Notes: generated by a model from the sequence alone, not told the origin. Numbered from the stretch's first letter, positions 18,730 through 33,225 are shown. The stretch: 64,000 nt of DNA from Gadus chalcogrammus (GCF_026213295.1 NC_079420.1:9719182-9783181), one strand, 5' to 3'. Translations and numbers: made by a program.

Positions 18730-20730
18730 AAGGCGGGTTAGTTAGGGTCATTGCGCCGGACGGTCGCTAGATGGCAGGAGAACACAGAGGTTATAGCAGT
18801 GCCGGTTATTATCGGGGACGCGTGGTTTATCTTAACAGTGGACCGGGTGTTTTTATTTAATGGGCGGGCAGTCTGCACAGGTTCAGAACCCGCCCTCCAG
18901 GCCGGTAGGATGCAACAAATTAAGCGCTTGTATAACCCTTGCCGACTCTGACATGTATCCTACTGTAGTCCCTCATTGCCTTATACGCCGCTGTAGTTTC
19001 AGCCCTTCACTTCATTGACATTTTTCCTCTGATTGGGATTGAATAGTCGCAATACTCACTTGTGTTTTTTCATTTCGGTTTTAACACCTGCACGGCAGCA
19101 GCGCTGTTTTGTACTACAACAAAAAAACTCATTGCCTTTATTATTACTGAACCCATCGATACAATGGAGCAATGCAATGGGTTCTAAAAGTGAACCCCTT
19201 CCGCGTGCTGGTGCCGTCCACGGTGGTAGAGCAGAAGAGTTGAGCGTCGCTGCCGGGGAGAAGATGCTGAGGTGAGCGCACAGCCCACATCTCCAGGACA
19301 AGTAGAGAGGAGGCAGGTCTGGGTAAAGTTCCGATGCCTTCCCCGCCACAATAGAAGAGGATGAGGCGTGTGGTGGAGGAGCTGATGTTGCTGATCCTGG
19401 TGCTGGAGGTCCCTCGCATCTGATGACGGTATTGTCTCACTTTTGCTTCAGCTGCGAGTTTTGGTCTCCGAGGGGGCATGGATGGATGGATTGAGGGATG
19501 GATGGTGGGATGGGGGTGTTTTCTGGACGACAGCGAGAGCCAAAGTGGGTGGAGACGATCATAGTATTAGGCGATCATAGTATTCGGGAACCCGGAGGCG
19601 CAGTCTCACTACAGAACTACACCAGATCTGACTGTTGTTGTTGTGAGAACCCCGTTTGCTTAATTTGGGGGGTCGAAGTATGTTACACAGGCATAATCAA
19701 TAGCCTACTGCTCAGCCTCCCTCTACTGCCTGTGTCACAACTTAGGAGAAGCATTGGTAAGGACTTCGATTTTTGCTAATAACAGTATTTTGGTTGGATG
19801 ACTTCTTTTGGGTTTACTGTATTCGTGTATCTGTTTTTTCTCCGTTTTTCAGTTTTCTTCATTATCGGTTCTTGGGTATTGCATCTCTTATTGTGCTTAT
19901 TGCTTGATTTAATCCAGCTATTCCATACTTTGCTGGAAATTGTCCTGTGTCTGAGCGTTTTAATTCCAGAGCGGACATAATGTTTTTGTTTAGGAGCAAC
20001 ATTTCAGTAGAATTACAGATTTGGGATTGCAGTCCATCAATAACAACTAAAGCAAATGCTATCGATATCTCAGCATGAGAAAAACTAAATCAATTTCTGC
20101 AATTATTGTGACAAAGCGTTTCTTCAGTGGGGAATCACTTGTTTATAGGCATTTTACCAGCAAGTCTCTTCCAATTGCCTTTTATTTTACATTCACAGTT
20201 CTAAATCCATGGTATGCGTCTGTTAATTGATCATCAGACCTTCTATTGTGTTATGCTATGTCTCTCTGTGTATTTTGCTAGTTCTGGCGGTTTAAACCTA
20301 GCATTACAAACTCACAAGTTTTGCTTTGCAGTAAAGCAATGCATGGATTGGGAGCAAATGAGGTTAAATCAGGATATTTTCTTAAAGTTTCAGTGCCTGT
20401 ATGCACTGAAACAGGAGGACCGATTCCTTCAGTATGGAACGTCAATGTCAAAAAAATCCTTTATTTAGCAGACCATCTCGTTCTCCATCCTCTTCTTTTA
20501 TTCCTTTTGTTTTAATCGACCTGGGTCTGTGGCTCTAGGCGAGTTAAGGCCAACCGCACCCCTCTCTCTTGCTACATTGCTTGAAGCATTAAACAAGAAC
20601 TCCTGGTTCTCCACCATCTCCCAGGGAGCCGGCTGGTTCTGTACAGGCCCCAGCTAGTCCACGCTGAACACGGTCCGGTTCAGCAACAGCAGCCCATGGT
20701 GCTCAGCTTCTCAGTCCTACTGGTTCTTGC
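18730..20730. other. No gene recognised
   Basis: Contains a CpG-enriched stretch (19180-19460) with an open minus-strand reading PPRRPKLAAEAKVRQYRHQM that I cannot assign, then AT-rich unique-looking DNA. No splice-bounded exon with family resemblance. Confidence 0.4.
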
Positions 20731-20735
20731 CAGCG

Positions 20736-21030
20736 ACCCAGACCCTGCACTCACAGTGAACTCAAAGAGTTCTTAGGGCTTAGGGCCTCTTGCTGAAGGT
20801 TGTCTTCAGGTAGACTTGGGGTGTTGGGATTTGAACCCTGAGATTCTGGCCAGGGACCCAGACAGTGCATGCACAGTGAACTCAGAGATGAGTCGTTAAG
20901 GGAGCAGGTGTGGCTCAGGGCCTCTTGTTCAAGGGTGCCCACTGGTAGGCTGGGGGGGTTGGGATTCGAACCCTGACCCTGAAACTTTCGGCAAGGAGTA
21001 AAACACCCCTAACCACTCGACGGCCCTATC
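20736..21030 (-). mobile_element. tRNA-derived SINE-like element with internal ~135-bp duplication
   Basis: On the minus strand gagtggttaggggtgtt (A-box-like) is followed by gggttcgaatcccaac (canonical B box). The body gcagtgaactcagag / gggcctcttg / gggattcgaaccctga appears twice (20736-20866 and 20867-21000), showing internal duplication. Confidence 0.65.
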
Positions 21031-22025
21031 CACACCGTAAGGCCGTTAATGATGTTTTGGAGTCTAAAACCAAAATGCGGGCTGCTGTTGTTTTCCATCC
21101 CTTGCTTTGAATCAAAATGTATCACTGGAAGCGGGAGCCAGCACCTCGTTCTCTCTCAGCTATGGATCTCAACCAGGGGAAGAGTCTTTTATCATTGCTC
21201 CCAAGGTGTTTTATTTCCCCAATAAAAACACAGTCAATGTTGCTGCTCTTTCATACATATTGCAATCTCACTTGCAGAAAGTGTGCATGCCCATCTCCGT
21301 TTGCAGACTGTTATCGTACCGCCCCCTGTTTGTATGGAGGTGGACGTTTTGAAAAGGTCTTACTTCAAACGCACAACTGATCAGCACTGGCCTTTTTTAG
21401 CAGCAAATACCCTAGGCTATTACCAGCAAATATGTTAGCAAACTGAATCAAATTGAATTAATTATAATACTGAAGCCATAATGAAATGATTACTTTTCTT
21501 TGAGTAAGATGCAATACCGACACGACAGGATTCAATACATTCCTTTAGAAAGAAAATGTATATGTTTCAGGTGCTTTGCTCAGGCCTGACAAACGTAAAC
21601 GTACTGAAGGAGCAGTGATGCAATCTCCTCTCCACGCTGTCAGACTTTTCCTTCGCTTTCATTTCTCCACCTCAAGGTCGTGTTAGAAATGTAATCGTGT
21701 CGTTAAGTATAGGTTCATTAAGTATAGGTTTGTTATTTTTCACCCCATATGTCATTTCATTCTGCTTCCTGGCTCGAAGCATGCATAGCACAAACTCACT
21801 GGTGCAAGCTCGGGCTGTTTGAAACCTTACTGATTTTCTTACAAACTTTGATTGGGGAAATGAAAGGAGTTTAAACGGGTGGAATTATTCTGATATTGTT
21901 TGCAGTGTATTGATACAGGATCAACATATCAACTGTGAATAGAAAAAAATTGTCCGGATTCCTCATGACTCATGAGTCATCGATGTGGTTCACCTTTCAG
22001 CTTCAGAGAACGGGGTCCACATAAT

Positions 22026-23177
22026 GGGCCCTATCTTGCATCCGGCGCAATTGACTTAATCACTGGCGCATGTGTCGTTGCTAGTTTGCAACTGGCGCAG
22101 AGCGTTCTTTTCCCTCCTGCGCCACGCGTCTGTAAATTAGGGAATGATCTTTTGCAGTTTCAGAAACCACTTGAGCCACATACAAGGAAATACCTGGTTT
22201 AAAGTCAGTGGCGCGTTGTTCAGATGCTATTTTAAGGGCGCATGCATAATGTTGCTCGTGCACCTCGCGCATACACTTTGCTTCTCTCATCTACCTAGCC
22301 ACACATTCTTATTAAATTATTTGGGAAAGAACAGCTGATACAGCGGTAATAAATTATACTTTTAAATCATCTGCAAACACCTTACAGCAAACACATATTT
22401 TCTTGACACAGACATCGTGTACATGCCCATAACCTTTAGGATTGACGAGTATTTGATCTTGAGAAAACATTGTTTTACCGTGAGTGTTCAAAAGAATGAA
22501 TGAAGTGTATGTGCAAAATAATTAACGAATGCGGGCCGTGTGTGTGCGTCCATCTGTTTAAACACACGCAAACTAAACACGTAACGCATAATACAGTTCA
22601 TGGCAATGCATATTAACGGGGGGACACATGCATAATAGGAACACAAGTCGATAACGATAATGCATACAATACTGATAAGAAACAATGTTTATGCGTATTG
22701 CGTACATCATTAAATAGAACCACAGTTACGGCATATCATATGTGTGTGAAGTTTTCTTTGCCGAAATTTATTTGAGGACTCAGTATTTCTGAAGTTGTGG
22801 AAGAAAACCTTATTCCATGTGTGAATTTGTCCATATATATTTGGCCATAAACTGAGCCATTTGAAGTTTGAAATTCATGTGCATCTGTCTCATCGGAGAC
22901 TCCAGACGCGCTGTCAAAATATCAACTCGTCAGATTCAAATGCGCTCATGGCTGTTAAAGGGGATGGGAGCTGGCACTCTCATTGGTTTATTGCATGTTA
23001 CGCCCAAACCACACCTATGGGTAATTAGGCTACTTCAGACCAACCCTTTTTAGATTTGCGCCGTGCGAAAGAGTAATTTTTGCGCCTGTACAATAGCGAA
23101 ATTGCCATAGAACCGCCCAGAAAGAAACTTGCGCTTGGCGCTTCTCACTTGCGTTTCAGACCGTTAAAATAGGGCCC
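22026..23177. mobile_element. Non-autonomous DNA transposon with GGGCCCTAT termini
   Basis: Left end gggccctatcttgcatccgg and right end, read inward, gggccctattttaacggtct. Both are flanked by aat (22023-22025 and 23178-23180), a 3-bp target duplication compatible with PIF/Harbinger. Terminal identity is ~10 bp and then diverges. The interior (1,152 bp) shows no transposase frame. GGGCCCTATTTTAACG-type termini are widespread in fish genomes. Confidence 0.65.
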
Positions 23178-23179
23178 AA

Positions 23180-23999
23180 TGGGTCTAAAGAGTGGAGCAG
23201 ATTGGCCCAACCGTTGGCCATCTGAAACGTTTTTGGAGACGGGAGTTCGGGAACAAATCTGTTGGGTGTGATCAGCTGTGTTGGAAGCTTTTGGAACCGC
23301 AGAGACGCTGTCTTGTCCAATTCAACATGCAAAGTCTGAGAGCGTTGGCGTCTGAGGATTTGAGCAATGGGATACTCTGATTGGTTGTGTGCTGCTAGCA
23401 TACAACCAGCGAATCAGCGCAATGTGTGGGAGGGGCAGACTAGCGCCACAAGACTAGCGCCAGCCGATGTTAAGGAGACTTAATACTTCTCGCGCAGGCG
23501 CAGAACGCACACACTACTGTGTAGTTGGCAGTAGTCAGACGAGAGGCAACGGAATGGTCGGATAAAGGCAGTTGACCGTTGGTTTGAGTCTGGGCAGTGT
23601 GTAGGCCCCTTTATGATTTCTGAACTCCCTTGGCTTCATTTTGATGCCTGGCAGGTGATTCCTGAGGTCACTCACACTGCGTTGTGGACCAAACAGAATC
23701 TGTATTCTGTGTCCCGGTGACATGGGGCCATAATTATTCATGGTTAGTCATCAATAAACTCGGAGCTGACTGAAGAAGACGAGCCTCTTACCTCAAGCAC
23801 TCTTTACACATCCTTCTTAGACATTGTTTCCAATTGGTTAAGAAAGTGTGAGGTGTACTCGTGTCTCTAAAAGCCTGAAGTATGATGCCACGTTTGGACT
23901 TTGATGTATTTTTTAAAAGGGCAAGGAGCCAAGCAAGGTTGTTTGTGATACTGAAGAAGAATGTGCATTGTTCTCTCCTCACCTGTCTCTCGCCCATAC

Positions 24000-24000
<1 letters not shown>
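23180..24000. other. No gene recognised
   Basis: Unique-looking sequence with several short open stretches on both strands and no splice-bounded exon that I recognise. Confidence 0.4.
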
Positions 24001-24689
<689 letters not shown>

Positions 24690-25145
24690 GTTATGCATTC
24701 GGTCCCTAATAAGCTCAGAGGAGGTCTGGCTTCCAAAGGCAAAGTGACACTGTGCTCTCTTGCCATTGCGCTCAAATCCCCACCCACTCCCATATCCCTT
24801 GTTTTGGATTACCATAGGGGGGCAGAGCCGCTGAGAATGACACTGTGGGCCGTTCCCACTGTGTATAGGTTGAACGGGTCCTACTTTCCCCGCAATGTCT
24901 TCAGACAGATGGGTTCCAAACAGAGTGATTTACGAACGCATCCGTGACAGTCCAAAAACACCCCGTGCTCCTTTTATTTGGATAAACCCACACACTCTCA
25001 TACACACACTCCTTACACCCGTTCCCCAGTCTGAATATCGTTCTAACCGAGCCTGGGGGAAGAGCACCATACCGTAGAAGGGTCCTCATCTTGTGTCAAC
25101 ACTAAAAGCTGTTTCTGCCCTCTTTTTTATTCTCTGCGTTTCTAG

Positions 25146-25266
25146 GTCGCTGTTCCACTTTGCTGCTGTGAGGCCGAGCGCGTCTCCACCGGCCCTCGCA
25201 GGAAGTGAGCGCCCGACGGACAGGAGCAGGACGGACGGACGCACAGACACACCGTCCCTCCCCGCC
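25146..25266 (+). promoter_or_regulatory. Probable 5'UTR part of the furin first coding exon
   Basis: A strong acceptor (ttttttattctctgcgtttctag) ends at 25145 and is followed by GC-rich untranslated sequence running into gccATGG at 25267. This implies at least one non-coding exon further upstream, as known for mammalian FURIN with its alternative non-coding first exons. Alternatively transcription starts here. Confidence 0.5.
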
Positions 25267-25467
25267 ATGGGCGCCGAGACGGGCCTGCGGCGGTCATGGG
25301 CGCTGCTCGCCTTCCTGGGGGTGGCAGTGGCTTCCCGGTGGGGCGCGGCGGCGGCGGCGGTGGCGGCGGCTGAGGTCTACACCAACACCTGGGCTGTCCG
25401 TGTCATCGGGGGGGCCGGCGAGGCCGACCGCATCGCCAGGAAACACGGCTTCGTCAACCACGGAAAC
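25267..25467 (+). CDS. furin: Furin-type proprotein convertase, first coding exon (signal peptide and start of prodomain)
   Basis: ATG lies in a good context (cccgccATGg). The 67 codons begin MGAETGLRRSWALLAFLGVA, a signal peptide with a hydrophobic core extended by an Ala run to about residue 34. The prodomain follows as EVYTNTWAVRVIGGAGEADR and IARKHGFVNHGN. This matches the furin prodomain (human VFTNTWAVRIPGGPAVANSV, ARKHGFLNLG). It differs from PCSK5/6, which read YTNHWAVKI and carry an insertion before the YYHF motif. The exon ends in phase 0 at donor gtaggt. Furin is a Golgi serine endoprotease cleaving after RxK/RR; the catalytic domain lies beyond this window. The Ala run is encoded by a GCG/GCC-rich stretch prone to length variation. 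Confidence 0.85.
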
Positions 25468-26289
25468 GTAGGTCCACCGCCTGTTGTGTTGGGTTGCTTT
25501 GGTCTTGAGCGTGTGTGGCTATTGGGTGGTGGTGGGACAAAATATAGATACGGTGATAGATCGTCGCCCTTCTTTGTGCGATACGAGAATTGACACACTG
25601 GCGGCAAATATGGATACTTCTACCGATTTCCCTGCACCCAGCGCCGCAACTTTATTGCTCTTGAAGGATTTGTCACTGTATGGTGATGGTATCGGTATGG
25701 TGTCGTGTGTCGTATCGTATGGTTAGGATCCCCGTGATTCCCACCTAAACTGTTGAGATTGTTCTAGTTTGTTTGTGTGTTTCTTTTTTTGGTTCTACTA
25801 CTCGTTTCTGTTCTGGTCCTGGACTTGCTACAGTGACATCTGGATAACCCTTCTGGGATGCATGAAGGACTGCCTTATCTTATCTCCAAGGGATACGCTG
25901 AGATATCTGTAAATTGCCTTTTCGGCGTTCTTACCCCGATGGAAACGAGTGGTTGGAACCTGAATCTCCTCTGGATTTCGGTAAAACAAGCAAACGGCAA
26001 TGTACAGATATCTCAGCTTTTCAATTGAAGTGTTGGTCGTACGCTCAAGTATTTAACATTTAAAGTGTACTTGTTTGTCTTTGAAGTGTGCGTTTTTTAC
26101 AATAAAACTAGTATTGCCTCTCGAAAAATTTTGGCAATGCAGTACATGTCAATGCAGATGTTTAAGGTTTATGACTACACTACACTGTGGGAATCGGCAG
26201 TAAATCGGTGGGCGGGGAGCCAAGGCAGTAGGGAGCGCTCTATTCAAAACTGCCGTACACAGAGATGCTTGGGCCATAGGTCAGCAAAC

Positions 26290-26350
26290 ATTTACTTTAC
26301 ATTTAGCGCATTTAGCAGACTTTTATCCAAAGCAACTCACAATAAGTACA
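26290..26350 (+). mobile_element. Dispersed repeat family B, 5' fragment
   Basis: tttagcagacttttatccaa followed by caataagtacatttgg matches the start of the copies at 34640 and 39765. Confidence 0.55.
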
Positions 26351-26357
26351 TTTGGAC

Positions 26358-26555
26358 ACCTCCTCTCTATAGTGTATGTAATTATAACTTTCAAAGAATG
26401 CTATAACAATAGTTCAGGACAACTCCTCTCCATAGTGTAGATAACCACAACTCTACAGTAGAACTAAAGCCATAGTTCAGGACATCTCCTGTCCATAGTG
26501 TATGGACTCTACAGTATGAGAATCAAGGCCATAGTTCAGGAAACTCTCCATAGTT
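26358..26555. repeat. ~63-bp minisatellite, about three units
   Basis: Units begin acacctcctctctatagtgt, acaactcctctccatagtgt and acatctcctgtccatagtgt, and end gccatagttcagg or similar. Starts lie near 26358, 26420 and 26481, with a partial fourth. Confidence 0.75.
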
Positions 26556-26599
26556 AAAAAACGGGTCAAATGCAATATATACGAAAGGTTCTTTGTACA

Positions 26600-28280
26600 A
26601 AATGTAATCGCTCTCTTGAACAACAACTGATTAACTGCTTCAATCCAAGCTCTTCTTTGTATTTGTGTAGTACGGATGTGTGGCTGTAGCTTATTTTGTA
26701 CCATGCAAGCCATTTCTCTTGAGAGACTTTTTGATTTGTCTGTGAGGCCAAGACCACATTTCGGGCGCTGGCTGGACAATAAAGTAATGTCGGGTTCCAT
26801 CCAGTTGTATTCTGTTGATGGGTATGATACATGTCAAGTTGATAGTGTACTGAAGTGACAACAACACAGCGACTTGGGAACAGTGTGTTTGTGATGTAAG
26901 GATTTAAGGATACACACAGTGAGTCATGGAAGGAGTCTTTGTGCTTCCAGTACAAAAGCATCTGAACTACTGCAGTGTGCAGGAGTCTCCTGGACAATGG
27001 TATTGAAGAGAGATGATTGGTGATTGTATTGTTACAATACTGCTACTTTGAGAATATCCTTATTTTTTTGCCGTTGTTTTGATTTTGATTACCAAATTAA
27101 AGTTTGTTCAATTTAAGTTTATTTAATTTGGGCATCAGAATTGCTCTATAAATGGGTTCCTTCCTTCATAATTAGATTAATTTAATGAAGGACAGGATCA
27201 CAGACAAGATATAACTGGGCAATCAAAAATGTCTGTAGGATTGCTCTCACTGAATAAGAATTTGTAATTATTGGAAAAATATTTTAAAATTATTTTATTG
27301 GCAAAATGACAACTTATTTTCTTTCACAGATCTAGAATCTCATTTGAGAGATTGACTTTCCTTAAACCCCAGCAGCCGATTACAGCAAAGAAAATAAAAA
27401 AAAACAATTGATCTGGTGTGCTTTGTTTCCTTCTTTGAACAAAGGAACTTAATGAATCCACTGATGGAGTGACATAGCCCTGGTCCTTTCTCTTTCCTTA
27501 TCAAGCCTGTCCCTTTGTCTCAGTGTTCTTTGCAACTTTCTCCAGAGTCTGGACATTAAGAAAGACACATTAATTGTCTTAAAGCATTCTGGGCCCAAAG
27601 CGGTCATCGTAGTCATTGTCACTGAAAAATCCCCAAGGAGGGGATGCTTCCTTCAATGTACTTGAATTCTAGTAATGGCCTTGACATCTAGATGACCTTA
27701 ATGGCATAACAATTATAGCATCCATGAATACCAATGACTCAGTTTACAATTCTAATGATAAAACAAAGCACTCAGTTTGACAAGCTGAATGCTTTACTAT
27801 GCAAACATAGGGCGGGAAAAAGTCCCAGCTGCAGCTATCCTTGGACGAATTGTTTGTTGACCCAGTGTTGTTAAAACGCAATGTGTGCCTGATATGTGCA
27901 CGCAAACGTGTTACACCAACATACATAATGATGCTTGTTTTAAAATATTTAAAGCCATTTTCTTTTATTTAGTCTCACAAAGTAATGCATGCGAGACACA
28001 CAAAGTTCAGAGATCGAAAGCATATTCTTTCAAGGCTAACTGTATTATATTTACATATTTACATTCTTTTCTCCTTTGGGGAAGCCAAGCAATTCTCGGT
28101 TCAAGCACACAATCAATACTCGTATAAAGTCTGAATGGAAATGACTGTTGTTTCTCCCACTAATGTGAAAGTCAAACGAGGCTCCTCTTTGCATGAGCAA
28201 CCGACTATATCTGGACGACCCGTGTCATTACTGCTTTCAAGATTCTTGGAACAGAAATGCTTCATAGTCAACCTCGCTGT
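26600..28280. other. Intron; no feature recognised
   Basis: AT-rich unique-looking sequence. Open stretches at 26566-26997 (minus) and 27885-28127 (plus) show no domain or splice context. Confidence 0.4.
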
Positions 28281-28284
28281 CAGC

Positions 28285-28405
28285 ACCACAAGATAAGATG
28301 AGATCAACTTTATTAAATCCTGGACTGGAAATGTGGCGCACCCGCAATAGCACAGGACAATAATAAGAATTAATAATAATACATAATAAAATAAGAAATA
28401 GGACG
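28285..28405. mobile_element. Fish LINE-like 3' fragment
   Basis: agataagatgagatcaactt followed by tattaaatcctggactggaaatgtgg resembles the widespread agataaga-tactttatt-atccc-ggaaatt element of fish genomes. An (at/aat)-rich tail follows. Confidence 0.4.
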
Positions 28406-29486
28406 AAATAAATACACGCTTGGGACCTTTCCTCGGTAAACTGTTAATTAGCTGCGGTTCAGCGGTGGAGTTTTTTCTCAACCGTCAACATCTGTTGTAC
28501 AGTAGATGAATTTGCGTATCTTCAAAATACCACATTTATTTACCAGGAAAAACAATATGCTGACTGCTGAACTGCTGAGATAGAAGGCGGCATTAAGCCG
28601 GCGATAATGCGGAGTGAACAGCGAAGGCTGCGGCTTGCTGCTAAATGCACGAAGCGTCTGCATCTCGAGCATCAGCATGCCTCCGAGGCGGAGCTTTTCC
28701 ATAATGTTGACCCCGGGTCCCGTAACCCCCCGGCCTTCCCCCTGCCTGGGCTCCTCGGAGTGGCGGCTTTATCTGCATGTTAAACCCACTGCCTCCTCCA
28801 GAACCACACAGCCTTCTGGAAGAATCCTGATGATGCCTTTTCATCCACTCCCTCCCTCGCCGACCTTCTCGCCTCCCTGAAATCAACCAAAGGATTTGCA
28901 GGAAGATAATGTTTGCGGCCGGTTAATTCCGGCTTCGCTATGCGTTGCTGATATTATTCATAGCCTTGTGTGAAGCCATATGTGTTTTTCATGTTTTCGA
29001 CAGTCCAACCGTTGCCAAAATGAGCTAGCTGAAGTTGGCTGCGATAACAACGCCTCCAGCGTTTCATCAATCTTCTATTCAACGCACAGTCGCAGGACTT
29101 TGTCTCCACCAAAGGCGAGACCAATAATGAGTTTGTTTGGAGGGACCTGATCGACCGGGAGGGTCATTTCAAGTGTTGAACCAGAAAGTTGGACCTCTCT
29201 TGGTCTGCGTGTATTTGTGCTCTTTACAAAGGTGTGGCCAGCATAGTACAGCAACCTTTAATACCTAATTGCCTCTATTATTGCTGACACAAAATCATTA
29301 TGTGGTAAGGACCTCAAGGTTTTGCTGAGAAACCCAAAAGCAATCTACCATATTTTAAGCAATCACCCAGGGGAGATGCATCAGCTAACCAATCTTGCTA
29401 CAGAAAACAGCCTCTGATTATTTATTATTCTCCATTGCATCCATTCCACCAACATGTAATTTAACACCTTCTCTCCTACTCCCCAG

Positions 29487-29496
29487 TGTGTGCGTG

Positions 29497-29564
<68 letters not shown>

Positions 29565-29576
29565 TGTGTGTGTGTG

Positions 29577-29623
<47 letters not shown>

Positions 29624-29624
29624 A
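29487..29624. repeat. (TGCG)n followed by (TG)n microsatellite
   Basis: tgcg tetramers from about 29496 to 29565 pass into tg dinucleotides to about 29622, with one tgcg inside. Confidence 0.95.
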
Positions 29625-29949
29625 TTTGAGTGTATGCCAGCAAACATATTCTCCCTTCCCATTCTGTTTGTCACAGTGAGAAAACCAATAACACAACTAG
29701 CATCGTGGTGTAATCTCTTTTAAGTGTCCTGTTTCTCCAACAGTAGGGCCTGCTCGTTGTCAAACACTGAGGTGTAGGCGGCCATGGTGAATTGTAATCT
29801 TGATAACCGGGTTAGGTGTGACTCAAACAGTGGTAAAGGTTTTACCCGTTTATTCAGAGATAGAAGGTATTTGGACCTGCACTCTGCAGGTGGTTCATGA
29901 AGCATTCGCCAGATCAAGGTACATTCAGTCTATGTTGGTGTGGGCAGAA

Positions 29950-30255
29950 TGGTTGAGAAGCTAGAGGCGCTGATTTACGCACTTATTGTATGTTGTACGT
30001 CCTGACACTTATTGTACTTATTGTATGTTGTACGTCCTTGTATTTAAAAATAGTACTTAGCTTATCTTATTTGAGCTATCTTTGTTTATACAGGGAATGG
30101 GTAACCTAACAATTGTATGTGCTTGGCAATTAGTTTTATGAACTTCCTGACTGTACTGACAGCGATATATGGTTGTTTCTCTTTCTCCTGAGAGATGTTC
30201 TTAAAAAAAAATGTGGCGTAAAAGCATCTGAATGCCCTAAATGTAATTGTTAATG
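29950..30255 (-). mobile_element. Dispersed repeat family B, minus-oriented
   Basis: acttattgtatgttgtacgt occurs twice at the left, then acagggaatgggtaacctaa, tgtgcttggcaatt, and the right end catctgaatgccctaaatgt. This is the reverse complement of the plus copies at 34640 and 39765. Confidence 0.65.
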
Positions 30256-30611
30256 ATTTATCTCAGATAACTTACATATGTTTCTGTCTCTACCACTATA
30301 TGTGTAGAAAGTAGCATTAAGTTAGCACTATAAATGTTTGGCCCAATGAGGGAACAATGTTGTCTACAATATCGTGTGGTCAAATGGGGTAATAGATTAC
30401 ATTAATTTACATCACAAGTGTATTTGATTAAATGTCAAACAGTTCTTGCAATGAGTATACTTGCATCCATGATGATGAATACTGATTGATTGGTTGGTTT
30501 GATTGAACGATCAATCACAGTTGGAGTCCCATCGATCACAAATGGAAGGAAGAGATATCAATAAGCATCCAATCCAATGTTAAGCCACACAGTTGTCATG
30601 TTACCAGGACT

Positions 30612-30871
30612 GGAGGCATGTGGCTCAGGAGGTAGAGCGGGTTGGCTGGTAACCGGAAGGTTTCTAGTCCGATCCCCGGCTCCTCCTAGCTGAGTGTCGA
30701 GGTGTCCCTGGGCAAGACACCTCACCCTAACTGCTCCCGACGAGCTGGCTGTGGCCTTGCATGATGGACACCGCCGTCGGTGTGTGAAACTGTATGAATG
30801 GGTGAATTTCAGGCGATATTCTAAAGTGCTTTGAGTAGCCAATGGTTAGAAAGCGCTATCCAAAAAAAAAA
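30612..30871 (+). mobile_element. tRNA-derived SINE (family A), near full length
   Basis: Best copy in the window: head atgtggctcaggaggtagag, B box tctagtccgatccccggctc, body gtgtcgaggtgtccctgggc and gacacctcaccctaactgct, tail tgctttgagtagccaatggt and aaagcgctatcc, ending in an A-run of ten. Confidence 0.85.
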
Positions 30872-30874
30872 TGA

Positions 30875-32310
30875 AGTCCATTCTAAATGTGATATCAAGG
30901 TAAAAGTCAGAGTGACCTTTTCCTGTAAGTTTACACCTTTCACTGCAAATGCCTGGCATATCAATTATCTGCATACCGGAAAAGAAGCACAGTAGGAAAT
31001 AGAAAGTTTCACTGCCAATAAGGGAAGGTACTGCCAGTAACAATACAGAGTTCTCGTGCTTAATGGGTTCATCTTGGGGGTAGATGAGTCAGGTGTTGTG
31101 CTATCTCATGACTGATAAGACATTATTCGTTTTGAAAAAAGGCCCATGCAGTACACTCACAAAGCTCTTACAATGGCACCCATTCTGGTATTGTGTGCTG
31201 CTATTTTGCCTAGTGACAAGGGACAAAGTGGGGGTGGAGGATGGAGAATCTTCCACGGGAAAGGGAAGATAATGCTAAAGTGGGGTACTATTACCCTGGT
31301 ACTCAAAGTGAGCCAATTTGTGTTTTCAAATTATCCCTACGGATTAATGCTGAAAGTCATTTTTTACTATCAAAAGAAGATCAAAAGCCAACCATTAGAT
31401 TAGAACGAAAAAGGCTTAGGGCCATCTGTGAATTTATTTTGAGTTCTGAGTTTAGAAACAAATTCTGAGATTAAAGTCAAAATTCTGAGAATATAGTCAG
31501 AATGTTGACTTTATTGCATTTAACCATAATACTCCTCAGCATCTTACCTTAGGTTGCGTTTGGTTCCCATCCTGTATGTCGATAAATTACACTCACTGAC
31601 CTTGGTTCCTTTAACTCTTCCTTTAAACTCAGAACTCAAAAAAAGGATCAATAATGTGTCTTCTGTGCTCTTCACTAATTTCCATTAGATTATCGTACAT
31701 TACTCTTCCATACATTATAGACCCCAAACCGAAATGTATTCAAATTTCACTTTTTAGTTCTTTCCATGAGAAGGCTGCACTGTTCTTGTTTTGTTCGCTC
31801 GATTCTGATGGGATATAGAAGTTGGTGTTGGGTGCTGGTATGTGCAGACCCCCTCCGGTGCCATGAATAACGGCACCGACTGATGCTGTGTGACCGGATG
31901 GGTTAAAGCAGAACAGTCAATGCTCGCTATGCTCAAATATGAAAGAGTACTGCTTCTTACGCCTCGCGGTCGGTAACAGATACTCTGCTTTGCGGCGTCA
32001 CCGCGGTCCGGGGATCTGCGTTTGATCTGATTTCGGGAAAGTGACGTAAAGGTTCTAACTTTTTGGCAAAATGTTTGCGGAAAGCGTCGATAAGTTGAAG
32101 ATGCAGACCATGTTTTTTTCTTTCCCCTAAACACCTTTGAAGAAGTACTCTTGAGTGGTAGAAATTGCAGAGTGTGGCTACTCCCCCTTTCAGCAAGATA
32201 CTGTTCTGTATCTGCTGATCAACAAGAAAATGGGATTTTCTTTCATAATCAACAGATTTAAAGGATCATCTTGTTACCGGTGTACTCATGATTATTATCA
32301 TGATTATTAT
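30875..32310. other. Intron; no feature recognised
   Basis: Unique-looking sequence without exon candidates. A short pair of aaattctgaga repeats lies near 31455-31495. Confidence 0.4.
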
Positions 32311-32317
32311 CATGAGT

Positions 32318-32665
<348 letters not shown>

Positions 32666-32979
32666 CTACTGCTAAGTATTCACATTGGCATTCGTATTCA
32701 TCACAACCATAGACCGTATGAAACACGCCTTAAGAGTGTGGAATGGTCTTTCGACACGAGAATAAGAAGTCTGCTAGCTGGAGGAAAGGTTGTGTTCTGC
32801 TTTGCTGTCGCCTCTACACCACATCCATATTTATTTATATTTTGCATGGCGCTTGGAGCTTTGTTAAGCCCATCAGGATGAAAAAAAATATTCTGCCTGG
32901 ATAAAAATGTTATTTTCTGTTTTCACTCTTTATTTGTCTTTCGCTAGTTTTGTGTGTGAGCTTTTGTATCAGTGTTTGT

Positions 32980-33225
<246 letters not shown>

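Noticed and set aside
19144..19479. Minus-strand reading PPRRPKLAAEAKVRQYRHQM onward as a gene
   Set aside because: No recognisable domain and no flanking exons; kept only as an unassigned open stretch.
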